A stretch of 50,977 nucleotides of DNA from Halomonas sp. NO4. Lineage in GTDB: Bacteria > Pseudomonadota > Gammaproteobacteria > Pseudomonadales > Halomonadaceae. This document shows, piece after piece, positions 6,409 through 15,123 of this stretch. The first letter of the stretch is position 1. Each line of letters begins with the position of its first letter. The notes beneath the pieces are model-generated. The model was not told where the DNA came from and searched no databases. It saw only the letters and a program-made list of their open reading frames with translations. A program made the translations under genes and the position numbers. Location of the stretch: positions 1-50,977 of the forward strand of contig NZ_WHMA01000024.1 in the NCBI RefSeq assembly GCF_010994375.1, written 5' to 3'.

Positions 6409-7677
6409 ATGGCACTTCTCCTGTTTCTGGTACTGATATCGCTGTTCATCATCGGCGTACCCATCGCCTTCTCGCTAGGGCTGGCCTCCGCCGTGACCGT
6501 CTGGCATGGCGACCTGATGCCGATGCTGGTTATCGCTCAGCAGCTCATCGCCTCGGTGAATTCCTTCCCGCTAATGGCAATCCCGTTCTTCATCCTGGCG
6601 GGCTATCTGATGCAAGGAGGTGGCATCTCCCAGCGTCTGGTCGACTTTTCAAACACCCTGGTCGGCAGCATGACAGGGGGGCTGGCGATGGTGGCCATCG
6701 TCACCTCGCTGTTCTTTGCGGCCATTTCCGGCTCGGGAGCGGCCACCACCGCAGCGATCGGCTCCATCCTGATCCCCGCGATGCTGGCAAAGGGCTACCC
6801 CGGGAGCTATGCCGCCGCCAACCAGGCCGCCTCCGGCGCCCTCGGCGTGATCATCCCCCCCAGTATCCCGCTGATTCTCTACGGCATTGCCGCCAACGTC
6901 TCGGTGGGCGACATGTTCATCGCCGGAATACTGCCGGGCATCCTGGTCACCTTGACCCTCCTGATCTTCGCTTACTTTTTCGCCAAGGCCAACGGCCTGG
7001 GAGGCAACGAAAAGAGCTCCCTGATGGACGTCCTGCGCGCAGGACGCAAGGCCATCCTGGCGATCCTCATGCCGATCATCATCCTAGGGGGCATCTACGG
7101 TGGCATCTTCACGCCGACCGAAGCCGCAGTGATCGCCGTTGCCTACTCCTTCATGATCGGCTTCGTCATCTATCGAGAAATCAAGCTGACCGATCTGGTC
7201 GACATTCTGAAGCAGGCTGCAGTCACCACTGCCGTGGTGCTCAGCATCATTGGAGCCGCGGGGCTCTACGGACGCATCCTGCAGCGCTTGCGGGTGCCGA
7301 ACATGATCTCCGATTTCGTTGTGTCAGCCATCGACAGCCCGCTGCTGTTCATCATCCTGGCCAACCTCCTGCTGCTGGTGGCCGGAATGTTCATCGAGGC
7401 GGCCGCCGCAATTTTGATATTCGTGCCAATCCTGCTGCCCATTGCGATCGGCTTCGGCTTCGACCCGGTCCACTTCGGCGTCATCATGGTGGTCAACCTG
7501 GCCATGGGCATGTTCACACCGCCGGTCGGGCTCAACCTCTTCGTGGCCTCGCAGATCACCCATATCGGTATCGCCCGTCTCACCTGGGCCGTCATGCCCT
7601 TCGTCGGCATCGTGCTCATCAACCTGCTGATCATCAGCCTGCTGCCCTTCCTGTCCACCTGGCTGCCTTCGCTGTAA
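6409..7677 (+). CDS. dctM: TRAP transporter large permease subunit (DctM family)
   Basis: 422 residues with 11-12 hydrophobic segments along the whole length, the usual size for DctM. Conserved stretches include SGSGAATTAAIGSILIPAML, ASGALGVIIPPSIPLILYGI and GMFTPPVGLNLFVASQI. It forms the Na+-coupled channel that takes substrate from DctP. ATG 6409 follows the dctQ stop directly. The next gene starts 23 bp after its stop, consistent with one transcript for uptake and breakdown. Confidence 0.92.
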   Translation: MALLLFLVLISLFIIGVPIAFSLGLASAVTVWHGDLMPMLVIAQQLIASVNSFPLMAIPFFILAGYLMQGGGISQRLVDFSNTLVGSMTGGLAMVAIVTSLFFAAISGSGAATTAAIGSILIPAMLAKGYPGSYAAANQAASGALGVIIPPSIPLILYGIAANVSVGDMFIAGILPGILVTLTLLIFAYFFAKANGLGGNEKSSLMDVLRAGRKAILAILMPIIILGGIYGGIFTPTEAAVIAVAYSFMIGFVIYREIKLTDLVDILKQAAVTTAVVLSIIGAAGLYGRILQRLRVPNMISDFVVSAIDSPLLFIILANLLLLVAGMFIEAAAAILIFVPILLPIAIGFGFDPVHFGVIMVVNLAMGMFTPPVGLNLFVASQITHIGIARLTWAVMPFVGIVLINLLIISLLPFLSTWLPSL

Positions 7678-7700
7678 GTCCCCTTTAAGGAGTGAACCCT

Positions 7701-8474
7701 ATGTCCGTCGTAGAAAGTCTGGCGCCGCGCCACGGCCTCAGAGTCCTGATCACCGCCGGCGCCAATGGCATCGGCCTGGCCATGGCCAAGGCCTTCCAGG
7801 AGGCGGGCGCTCGCGTGCACGTCTGTGATATCGACACTCAGGCCCTGGCGGCCCTTCCCGAAGGCATCACGCACACCCAGGCCGATGTCAGCCAGAAAGC
7901 GGATGTCGACCGACTCTTCCAGGATGCAGCCGCTCTGGGCGGACTCGATGTGGTAGTCAACAACGCCGGCATTGCCGGGCCCACCGCCGGGATCGACGAG
8001 ATCGATGAAGACACCTGGACCCGCACCATCGATATCAATCTCAACGGCCAGTACCGCGTCGCCCATCGCGCCGCATCACTACTGCGCGAAAGTCAGGGCC
8101 TTTTGATCAACCTGGCCTCGGTCGCCGGCCGCCTCGGTTTTGCCTATCGCACACCCTACGCCGCCAGCAAATGGGCTGTCGTCGGACTGACCAAGAGCCT
8201 GGCCTGTGAGCTTGGCCCCGAGGGGGTGCGAGTGAACGCCATCCTGCCCGGTATCGTGCGCGGGCCGCGCATCGAGAAGGTCATCGAGGATCGCGCCGCC
8301 AAGCGCGGGATCAGCTACGCCGAGATGGAGCAGGAAAACCTCGCCAAGATCTCGATGCGACGGATGGTGGAACCTACCGATATCGCCGCCATGGCGCTGT
8401 TCCTGTCGGCGCCGGGCGGCACCAACATCTCGGGTCAGGCGCTGAGCGTCTGCGCCAACGTCGAATCCCTGTGA
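7701..8474 (+). CDS. SDR-family dehydrogenase, candidate 3-hydroxy-aldonate dehydrogenase
   Basis: 257 residues from ATG 7701, with AAGGAG at 7687-7692 (an in-frame GTG at 7692 overlaps that site). It is a classical short-chain dehydrogenase: TAGANGIG (18-25) binds NAD(P), NNAG at 87-90, catalytic Ser140, Tyr153 and Lys157 in YAASK, and the post-catalytic ILPGIVRGPR. Asp43 in VCDIDT suggests NAD preference. Its place between a TRAP importer and a beta-keto acid cleavage enzyme suggests oxidation of the imported acid's hydroxyl to a ketone. In the oxidative deoxyribonate route an SDR performs the 3-dehydrogenation; that assignment here is inference. Confidence 0.85.
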   Translation: MSVVESLAPRHGLRVLITAGANGIGLAMAKAFQEAGARVHVCDIDTQALAALPEGITHTQADVSQKADVDRLFQDAAALGGLDVVVNNAGIAGPTAGIDEIDEDTWTRTIDINLNGQYRVAHRAASLLRESQGLLINLASVAGRLGFAYRTPYAASKWAVVGLTKSLACELGPEGVRVNAILPGIVRGPRIEKVIEDRAAKRGISYAEMEQENLAKISMRRMVEPTDIAAMALFLSAPGGTNISGQALSVCANVESL

Positions 8475-8493
8475 CCGGCAAAGGAGTCAACTC

Positions 8494-9429
8494 ATGACAG
8501 CTCGCATAGGTATTCTCGGTGCCGGCTTGATTGGTCGCGCCTGGGCCATCGTCTTCGCCAGGGCCGGTATGCCCGTGTCCCTCTACGATGTGGATGCCGG
8601 CGCCCTGGACAAGGCACGGGAGGCTATCCGCCAATCCCTCGATGATCTCCAGCAGGCTGGCCTGATCGAGGACGTAGAAGCCCCCCTGTCGCTGATCCAG
8701 ACAGAGAGCGATCTGGCACGCGCCATGGCTGGCGCAGAGTACATCCAGGAATGCGGTCCCGAGGATGTCGAGGCAAAGCAGCGCATCTACGCCGACCTCG
8801 AGGCAGTAACGGCCGTGGACACCGTGCTGGCCAGCTCCACCTCGGGCATCGCCGCCTCGCAGTTCACCGATCACCTGGAGCATCCGGAACGCTGCCTGGT
8901 CGCCCATCCGGTGAACCCGCCCTACCTGATCCCTCTGGTCGAGGTCGCCCCCGCCCCGGCCACGTCGGAGGCAGCGGTGAACCGCACCATGCGTCTCATG
9001 GAGCAGGCCCGCCAGGCACCCATCCTGGTCCGCAAGGAAATCCAGGGCTTCATTCTCAACCGCCTGCAGGGCGCCCTGCTCAACGAAGCGCTGCGCCTGT
9101 TCCGCGACGGTTACGTCTCCGCTGAGGATCTCGACAAGACCGTCAAGCACGGGTTGGGGCTGCGCTGGTCCTTCATGGGGCCCTTCGAGACCATCGATCT
9201 CAATGCCCCATCCGGCGTGGTCGATTATGGCCAGCGCTACGGGCCCCTGTACCGCGACGTCGATCGCCAGCGCGGTGACGACGATCCGTGGGATCCCGCG
9301 ACGCTCGCCGAGCTGGACAAGGAGCGCCGGGAGCGGTTGCCAACCGGCGGTCTCGCCGACCGGCAAGCCTGGCGCGACCGTCGCCTCATGGCGCTGATGG
9401 CCCATCAGCGCCGCTTTTCCCCTTCCTGA
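8494..9429 (+). CDS. 3-hydroxyacyl-CoA-dehydrogenase-fold dehydrogenase, lambda-crystallin/L-gulonate 3-dehydrogenase type
   Basis: 311 residues. GILGAGLIGRAW at the N-terminus is the NAD-binding loop; SSTS at 114-117, His138 in AHPVNPP and Glu150 form the catalytic set. The IQECGPED, KEIQGFILNRLQ and GLGLRWSFMGPFETIDLN stretches and the length match vertebrate lambda-crystallin (CRYL1), which oxidises L-gulonate and other free 3-hydroxy acids, better than CoA-specific enzymes. L-carnitine dehydrogenases share this fold and also lie beside BKACE genes, so that alternative stands. It follows the SDR gene after 19 bp with an AAAGGAG site. The product would be the beta-keto acid used by the next enzyme. 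Confidence 0.85.
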   Translation: MTARIGILGAGLIGRAWAIVFARAGMPVSLYDVDAGALDKAREAIRQSLDDLQQAGLIEDVEAPLSLIQTESDLARAMAGAEYIQECGPEDVEAKQRIYADLEAVTAVDTVLASSTSGIAASQFTDHLEHPERCLVAHPVNPPYLIPLVEVAPAPATSEAAVNRTMRLMEQARQAPILVRKEIQGFILNRLQGALLNEALRLFRDGYVSAEDLDKTVKHGLGLRWSFMGPFETIDLNAPSGVVDYGQRYGPLYRDVDRQRGDDDPWDPATLAELDKERRERLPTGGLADRQAWRDRRLMALMAHQRRFSPS

Positions 9430-9458
9430 CATCCATTACCCACGAGGAGAAACATTCC

Positions 9459-10391
9459 ATGGCTACCCAACGCAAGGTCATCATTACCTGCGCCGTGACC
9501 GGTGCCATTCACACCCCCTCCATGTCACCGCACCTGCCGGTTACCCCGGAGGAGATCGCCGAGGCGGGCATCGCCGCCGCCGAGGCAGGGGCCTCCATCC
9601 TTCACCTCCATGCACGCGACCCCGATACCGGAAAGCCCACGCAGGATCCCGCCATGTTCGAGCGCTTCCTGCCGCGCATCAAGGCTTCCACCGATGCAGT
9701 CATCAACCTCACCACCGGCGGCAGCCCCCACATGACCGTGGAAGAGCGAATGCGCCCGGCCATGGAGTTCAAGCCGGAGCTTGCCTCGATGAACATGGGC
9801 TCGATCAACTTCGGCCTGTTCCCCATGCTCAATCGCTATGACAGCTTCCAGCACGAGTGGGAGCGCGCCCACCTCGAGAACAGTCGCGACCTGGTGTTCA
9901 AGAACACCTTCGCCGACATCGAGAAGGCCATGACCCTCGGAGGGGAGAATGGCACACGCTTCGAATGCGAGTGCTACGATATTGGCCACCTCTACAGCCT
10001 GCGCAACCTGATGGATCGGGGCATCGTGGGAGGTCGCATCTTCGTGCAGAGCGTGTTCGGCATTCTCGGCGGCATCGGTCCCCACCCGGAGGACGTGATG
10101 CACATGCGCCGCACCGCCAACCGACTGTTCGGCGATGACTACGAGTGGTCCGTGCTGGGTGCCGGTAGCGGTCAGATGCGCATCGCCGCCCAGGCGGCGG
10201 CCATGGGCGGCCATGTTCGCGTGGGACTCGAGGATTCCCTGTGGCTCTCACCGGGCAAGCTGGCCGAAAGCAATGCCAGTCAGGTGACCAAGGTTCGTGA
10301 AATCCTCGAAGGCCTCTCCTTCGAGGTAGCGACCCCCGACGAGGCACGTGAGATGCTGCAGCTGAAAGGCGCCGACCAGGTCGGCTTCTAA
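9459..10391 (+). CDS. beta-keto acid cleavage enzyme (BKACE, formerly DUF849)
   Basis: 310 residues from ATG 9459 (GAGGAG upstream); a longer reading frame to 9288 overlaps the dehydrogenase and is not needed. HLHARD at 49-54 supplies the two Zn-binding histidines and GLEDSLW near 256-262 the conserved glutamate. TTGGSPHMTVEERMRPA and ASMNMGSINFG are further family hallmarks. BKACE enzymes transfer the acyl part of a beta-keto acid to CoA from acetyl-CoA, releasing acetoacetate and a new acyl-CoA. Substrate range is wide (3-keto-5-aminohexanoate, dehydrocarnitine, 2-deoxy-3-ketoribonate). Neighbouring glycerate kinase favours a substrate that yields glyceryl-CoA. Confidence 0.92.
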   Translation: MATQRKVIITCAVTGAIHTPSMSPHLPVTPEEIAEAGIAAAEAGASILHLHARDPDTGKPTQDPAMFERFLPRIKASTDAVINLTTGGSPHMTVEERMRPAMEFKPELASMNMGSINFGLFPMLNRYDSFQHEWERAHLENSRDLVFKNTFADIEKAMTLGGENGTRFECECYDIGHLYSLRNLMDRGIVGGRIFVQSVFGILGGIGPHPEDVMHMRRTANRLFGDDYEWSVLGAGSGQMRIAAQAAAMGGHVRVGLEDSLWLSPGKLAESNASQVTKVREILEGLSFEVATPDEAREMLQLKGADQVGF

Positions 10392-10403
10392 GGAGATTTG
10401 CTC

Positions 10404-10922
10404 ATGCCGGTCTATCGACTGGAAGGTCACGCGCCAGACATCGAACCTGGCGCCATGGTGCTGGATGAGGCCACGCTGATCGGTCGCATCCATCTCGCCC
10501 ATGAGGTCACTGTCTGGCCCGGAGCTGTGCTACGCGGTGACAATGAACCGATCACCGTAGGGGAAGGCAGCAACCTGCAGGACGGCTGCGTAGTGCACAC
10601 CGATCCCGGTTATCCGGTCACCATCGGCCGCCAGGTGACCGTCGGTCACCTGGCCATGCTGCACGGCTGCCGTATCGGCGATGGTGTGCTGGTGGGTATG
10701 AACGCGACACTGCTCAATGGCGCCGAGATTGGCGATCATTGCATCATCGGTGCCGGTGCGCTGATCACGTCCGGCAAGCGGTTCCCACCCCGCTCGCTGA
10801 TCGTCGGCGCCCCGGCGAAGGTGGTGAGGGAGCTGAGCGACGAAGAAGTACAGGGAGCGCTGGACAACAGCTCCGTCTATGTGAAGAAGATTGCCCAGTA
10901 CCGGTCTCTGGAGAGGCTGTGA
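10404..10922 (+). CDS. gamma-carbonic-anhydrase-like left-handed beta-helix protein (PaaY/CaiE type)
   Basis: 172 residues from ATG 10404; AGGAG at 10391-10395 decides this start over the in-frame TTG 10398. It is a run of hexapeptide repeats with three histidines, His65 (VVHTD), His82 (VTVGH) and His87 (MLHGC), in the spacing of the gamma-CA Zn site. RGDN and GAPAKVVREL are typical. PaaY, a close relative, is a thioesterase that clears dead-end CoA esters, and CaiE sits in carnitine operons. Here it could hydrolyse the acyl-CoA made by the BKACE enzyme to the free acid. Confidence 0.85.
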   Translation: MPVYRLEGHAPDIEPGAMVLDEATLIGRIHLAHEVTVWPGAVLRGDNEPITVGEGSNLQDGCVVHTDPGYPVTIGRQVTVGHLAMLHGCRIGDGVLVGMNATLLNGAEIGDHCIIGAGALITSGKRFPPRSLIVGAPAKVVRELSDEEVQGALDNSSVYVKKIAQYRSLERL

Positions 10923-11005
10923 AAACAGGGTGGGGCAAGTCACGGTCTCCGGTTCTGATGAATCGCGTTGTGCATGATCTGTCCGATCCTCTGAGAGCGT
11001 GATAC

Positions 11006-12031
11006 ATGAAAAGGAAATCCGTAACGTCCCGTGATGTGGCCAAGCTGGCTGGCGTGTCGCAGTCGGCGGTGAGCCGCAGTTTTTCGCCTGATCCCAAGGT
11101 GGCGGAAAAAACGCGCAAGAAGGTGATGGCGGCGGCGCGAGAGCTGGGGTATCGCCCCAACTCGATCGCCCGCTCGCTGATCACCCGCTCCAGTCGCACC
11201 ATTGCCGTGGTGACCTACAGCCTTGAAAACCCCTTCTATACCTTCATGCTGGAAAAGGCCTCGCGCTTCTTTCAGCAACAGGGGTATCACCTGCTGCTGT
11301 TTTTCGCCCCGTCCGACAGGGGGTTCGCCACGGTCATCGACGACATCATCAGAAGCCAGGTCGAGGGCGTGCTGATGCTGGCCATCACCCTCGACAACGC
11401 TCAGGCAGAGGAAGTCGCGGATTTCGGCATTCCTGTCGTGATCATCAACCGCACCGTGAACTATGCCGGGATCAGCCAGGTCGGCAGCGACAACGTCAGC
11501 GGGGGGTACTGGGCCGGTCGTTACCTCGCCTCACTTGGCCATCGCCGCATCGCCTACCTTGCGGGGCTGCCCGACTCCTCCACCGATCGGCAGCGACACG
11601 ACGGCTTTATCGAAGGGCTTGCCACCGAAGGCGTAGCCTGCCAGGCGCTGGAAGTGGGCAACTACCGCTACGCAGATGCCTGTCAAGCCACGCGACGCCT
11701 GTTTGCCGCCTCGTCGCCTCCGGATGCGCTGTTCTGTGCCAACGATCTGATGGCGATCGCCGCCATGGAGACCTTGAGCCATGAGTTCGGCCTGACGGTG
11801 CCGGATGACGTCTCGGTAATCGGTTTCGACGATGTGCCGATGGCGGCCTGGCCCAGTCACTCCTTGACGACCCTGCAGCAGCCCGTCGATCAGATGATCA
11901 TGAAGGCCACGGAACTGCTGATGGGACAGATAAACCAGACCGACACCGCCCCGGAGCACATCACGCTGCCGGTCACGCCGATGCTACGCGGCAGCACCCG
12001 GCGCCCGGCGCGTGACCCCGAGGACAGTTAA
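11006..12031 (+). CDS. LacI/GalR-family transcriptional regulator
   Basis: 341 residues. The N-terminal helix-turn-helix is at about 7-27 (TSRDVAKLAGVSQSAVSRSF), followed by the hinge helix (YRPNSIARSLITRSS) and a periplasmic-binding-like sensor domain (SLENPFYTFML, GFDDVPMAAWPSHSLTT). It lies 84 bp after the hexapeptide gene on the same strand and ends inside the lead-in of glycerate kinase, so it is probably cotranscribed with the operon it controls. The exact palindrome at 4685-4698 is the best candidate target, with an operon substrate or intermediate as likely inducer. Confidence 0.88.
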   Translation: MKRKSVTSRDVAKLAGVSQSAVSRSFSPDPKVAEKTRKKVMAAARELGYRPNSIARSLITRSSRTIAVVTYSLENPFYTFMLEKASRFFQQQGYHLLLFFAPSDRGFATVIDDIIRSQVEGVLMLAITLDNAQAEEVADFGIPVVIINRTVNYAGISQVGSDNVSGGYWAGRYLASLGHRRIAYLAGLPDSSTDRQRHDGFIEGLATEGVACQALEVGNYRYADACQATRRLFAASSPPDALFCANDLMAIAAMETLSHEFGLTVPDDVSVIGFDDVPMAAWPSHSLTTLQQPVDQMIMKATELLMGQINQTDTAPEHITLPVTPMLRGSTRRPARDPEDS

Positions 12032-12044
12032 GAGGAGGTACAGC

Positions 12045-13190
12045 GTGCACATCATCCTGGCGCCAGATAGCTACAAGGATGCCCTGACGGCCCGTGAAGC
12101 CGTCAATGCGATGGTGGCTGGGATTCGGCGAGCCTTGCCAACGGCGCAATGGGATGCGTGTCCCATGGGGGATGGTGGGGAAGGAACGCTCGACGCCCTG
12201 GTTGTCTCGACGGGGGCGCAGCGGCGTTACCAAACGGTACAGGATGCCTTGGGACGTGCCTGCCGGGCAGAGTGGGGCTGGCACCCGGCTACCCGAACGG
12301 CCTACATCGAGCTGGCCGAGGCCTGTGGGTTACAACAGCTAGCGCCACACGAGCGTACCGCGCTGAACAGCTCCACCCATGGGGTCGGCGAGCTGATTCT
12401 CGCCGCCCTCGATGCCGGCGCCGAGCGCCTGTTGCTCATGCTCGGCGGCAGCGCGACCAACGATGCGGGCGCCGGTATGTTGCAGGCCTTGGGCGCCAGG
12501 CTGCTGGATGACCAGGGACGACCCTTGCCACCCGGAGGTATGGCACTGCTCAATCTGGCCCGGCTGGATCTCGACGGCCTTGATCCCCGCCTGGCTGACG
12601 TGGTCGTCGAGACGGCCGTGGATGTGGATAATCCCCTGCTCGGTGAACGCGGGGCCAGTGCCGTATTCGGCCCCCAGAAAGGCGCCAGCAAGGAGGATGT
12701 CGCCAGGTTGGACGCTGCGCTTGCGCATTTCGCCGACAAGGTGACCGAGACTCAAGGGGGCGATTACCGCGATTTACCCGGTTCGGGAGCGGCCGGCGGC
12801 ATGGGGTTCGCGGCACGCACATTTCTTGGGGCAGCGCTGCGCCCGGGCATTGAGCTCGTGATGGCCCAGGTGGGGTTTCGGCAGCGACTGGAACAGGCCG
12901 ATCTGGTCATTACCGGCGAGGGAAGGCTGGACGGGCAGAGCCTGGCCGGGAAGACGCCGATTGGCATCGCTCGCTGTGCACGGGACGCGGGAGTCCCCGT
13001 GGTCGTCCTGGCCGGCAGCCTCGGCGATGGGTGGCAGTTGGCATACCACGAAGGCGTGACAGCGGCCTTTGCCCTTGCCAGTGGACCTATGGACCTGCAG
13101 GAGGCTCTGGAGCGCTGTGCCGAGCTGCTGACAGACCGCACCGAAAGCATTGTGCGCTTGTTGGATTCAGTACCAGCACACTCGCCTTGA
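12045..13190 (+). CDS. glycerate kinase (GlxK/GarK family)
   Basis: 381 residues from GTG 12045, chosen because AGGAGG lies at 12032-12038; a longer start at 12012 would overlap the LacI gene. APDSYKDALTA opens the protein, followed by PMGDGGEGTLDAL, GGSATNDAGAGML, FGPQKGASKEDV and ITGEGRLDGQSLAGKTPIGI, all hallmarks of the family. The enzyme phosphorylates D-glycerate with ATP, giving 2-phosphoglycerate in GarK-type members, and so feeds glycolysis. Its presence at the end of this operon is the main clue that the pathway yields glycerate. Confidence 0.92.
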   Translation: MHIILAPDSYKDALTAREAVNAMVAGIRRALPTAQWDACPMGDGGEGTLDALVVSTGAQRRYQTVQDALGRACRAEWGWHPATRTAYIELAEACGLQQLAPHERTALNSSTHGVGELILAALDAGAERLLLMLGGSATNDAGAGMLQALGARLLDDQGRPLPPGGMALLNLARLDLDGLDPRLADVVVETAVDVDNPLLGERGASAVFGPQKGASKEDVARLDAALAHFADKVTETQGGDYRDLPGSGAAGGMGFAARTFLGAALRPGIELVMAQVGFRQRLEQADLVITGEGRLDGQSLAGKTPIGIARCARDAGVPVVVLAGSLGDGWQLAYHEGVTAAFALASGPMDLQEALERCAELLTDRTESIVRLLDSVPAHSP

Positions 13191-13333
13191 ACCGCACTCG
13201 CAAGCCCATAGCGCATGCTGCACCCATCCCAACATGTTCCGGGCAGCCCTTGACCAGCAGGTCGGAGGAGAGACTCACTGCCCCGTCCATCCCGGCTAGG
13301 GCATGCCACCGATTGCCGGAAGACACCGTGAGA

Positions 13334-14227
13334 TCATCCCGCCTTCAACACCTCGGCATGCCGGCGGAAATTCTTCGCGGTAACGAAGAAGGCTCTGACG
13401 ATGGGGTCCTGCGTTTCGGATAGGCGAAATACCGATTCAGGGCAAGGCGCTCCCATGCCGGTGACGGTGATGCGGTGGATGGTATCGGTGCGCCCCGTTC
13501 CGTGTCGCCACATGAAACCCACGCCCAGGCGGTTGGCCACTGCCTCGCAGACCCCATCGCGCGTATCCAGCACCAGCCTGGCGCGTGGCTCGAGACCAGC
13601 CTGACGGAAGGCGGCGTCGACCATCGCCTGGGTCGACGAGCCGCGGCTACGAAAGATCAGGGGGCTCTGCATCAGCTGTTCGCAGTCGATGCGGTCGAAA
13701 CGCGAGATAGGGTCGTCGGGGTGAGCGATGGCCACCACGTCCTGGTCGATCAGGCTCTCCCGAACGAAGCGTCTGTCCTGCGGCACGTTGGGCAGCACGC
13801 CGACATCCAGCTCTCCTTCCACTACGCCCCGGATGATGTTGGCGAAGTCGCTGAGCACCACCGACAGCGTCACGGCGGGGTATTCACGTTGAAAGGCAGC
13901 GATCAGCGCCATGCCGGGCATCGAGTTGCCCAGGCCGATGCGCAGATGGCCCGACTGGATCGATTGGCGGCGTTCCAGCAGCCGGGCCGCCTGCGCTTCC
14001 AGAACGTCGATGCCCTCGGTAATGCCGGTCAGCTCCTCGCAGAAGGCAGTCGGCACCAGGTGGCCGTCGCGGCGTTCGAAGAGCGGAGTGCCGCAATGGC
14101 GCTCCAACGCCTTGATCTGTTGAGCGATGGCGGGCTGGCTCACCCCGGCATGGCGTGCCGCCGCGGCATAGGAGCCGGTGGTCAGCACGGCATGCAGCGC
14201 GCGTCTCGCCGAAGCGGAAAAGGTCAT
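13334..14227 (-). CDS. LysR-family transcriptional regulator
   Basis: 297 residues. The winged helix-turn-helix is at about 17-36 (TTGSYAAAARHAGVSQPAIA), with the usual LERHCGTPLFERR following, then a periplasmic-binding-like effector domain. ATG 14227 is divergent from the phosphatase/ABC operon starting at 14401. The 173-bp gap holds two inverted repeats suited to LysR binding. It most likely controls that operon and itself; the effector is probably the transported solute. Confidence 0.88.
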   Translation of the reverse strand: MTFSASARRALHAVLTTGSYAAAARHAGVSQPAIAQQIKALERHCGTPLFERRDGHLVPTAFCEELTGITEGIDVLEAQAARLLERRQSIQSGHLRIGLGNSMPGMALIAAFQREYPAVTLSVVLSDFANIIRGVVEGELDVGVLPNVPQDRRFVRESLIDQDVVAIAHPDDPISRFDRIDCEQLMQSPLIFRSRGSSTQAMVDAAFRQAGLEPRARLVLDTRDGVCEAVANRLGVGFMWRHGTGRTDTIHRITVTGMGAPCPESVFRLSETQDPIVRAFFVTAKNFRRHAEVLKAG

Positions 14228-14237
14228 GGTCGATTCC

Positions 14238-14257
14238 TAGTGAAAGTTCAGTCACTA
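14238..14257. promoter_or_regulatory. inverted repeat at the LysR start, candidate autoregulatory site
   Basis: TAGTGA-N8-TCACTA, exact 6-bp arms, ten bases ahead of the lysR ATG at 14227. Its position fits a repressor site for the regulator's own gene. Confidence 0.4.
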
Positions 14258-14278
14258 AAAGATCAGCTTTAGATTGCA

Positions 14279-14288
14279 ACAATATTGT
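14279..14288. promoter_or_regulatory. palindrome, candidate LysR activation site
   Basis: ACAATATTGT is a perfect 10-bp palindrome inside a wider TTGCA...GTCAA context, consistent with the T-N11-A form of LysR sites. It lies between the divergent lysR and phosphatase/ABC genes. Confidence 0.35.
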
Positions 14289-14400
14289 CAAAGCGTGACT
14301 TCACTCTGCTCCCGTGAGCCCATTCACCGGAGCCCGACCCTTGCCGCAACGTGCCCCCACCCTGGCCGCCGAAAACCGGCCTTTCCGATCACCCGATGTC

Positions 14401-15123
14401 ATGGACCCGCACTGGCAGGCAATTCTCTGCGACCTGGACGGCTGCTTGATCAGCGGCGAGGTGGCGTTGCCGGGCGTCCAGGCGTTCTGCCGCTCCATTG
14501 GCGAACGGCTCTGGATCGTCTCCAACAACTCGACGGATTCGCCCGCGAGCCTTGGGGCTCGGCTGCGCGACCTGGGGCTGCCGATCGCCGACGAGCGGTT
14601 GATCCTGGCGGGGGCCGAAGCGGTGAGAGCCTTGTCGCAGCGAGCGCCCGCAACGCCGGTCGCCCTTTTCGCCAGCCAGACGCTGGTCGCCTACGCCGAG
14701 CGGCTGGGTCTCGACGTCTCGGAGCAGGAGCCCGGCACCGTACTGCTGTGCCGTGACGTCAGCTTCGACTACGCCGCATTGCAACGCATCCTTGACCTTC
14801 TCGAGGCCGGCGCGGAACTCGTCGTGGCGAATCCGGACGTCAGCCATCCCAGCCTTGCGGGCACGCCGGTACCGGAGACCGGCGCGCTGCTGGCGGCGAT
14901 CCGCAGCATTCGTCCCCGGCAGCGCTTCCACGTGATCGGCAAGCCGGAACCTCACCTGTTCGCCATCGCCATGGAGCGTGCCGGGGCGACCGCCGACCGA
15001 GCGGTAATGATCGGGGACAACGAGGCGACCGACGGCGCCGGTGCCGACGCGCTGGGCATGGCGTTTCTTCGGGTGGTGCCGAACCTCGGTCTCGGGCATC
15101 TGCTGGGAGACGCGACATGCTGA
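14401..15123 (+). CDS. HAD-superfamily IIA phosphatase (NagD-like)
   Basis: 240 residues from ATG 14401; an in-frame GTG at 14314 would add 29 residues ahead of the usual start, and neither has a strong ribosome site. Motif I is CDLDGCL with Asp11 and Asp13, motif II SNNST at 41-45, motif III GKPEP, and motif IV MIGDNEATD. The Thr of the usual DxDGT is Cys here. The long cap between motifs II and III matches subclass IIA (NagD, phosphoglycolate and nitrophenyl phosphatases). Its stop overlaps the permease start by 7 bp, so it is the first gene of a transport operon and probably acts on the imported compound in the cytoplasm. Confidence 0.82.
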   Translation: MDPHWQAILCDLDGCLISGEVALPGVQAFCRSIGERLWIVSNNSTDSPASLGARLRDLGLPIADERLILAGAEAVRALSQRAPATPVALFASQTLVAYAERLGLDVSEQEPGTVLLCRDVSFDYAALQRILDLLEAGAELVVANPDVSHPSLAGTPVPETGALLAAIRSIRPRQRFHVIGKPEPHLFAIAMERAGATADRAVMIGDNEATDGAGADALGMAFLRVVPNLGLGHLLGDATC

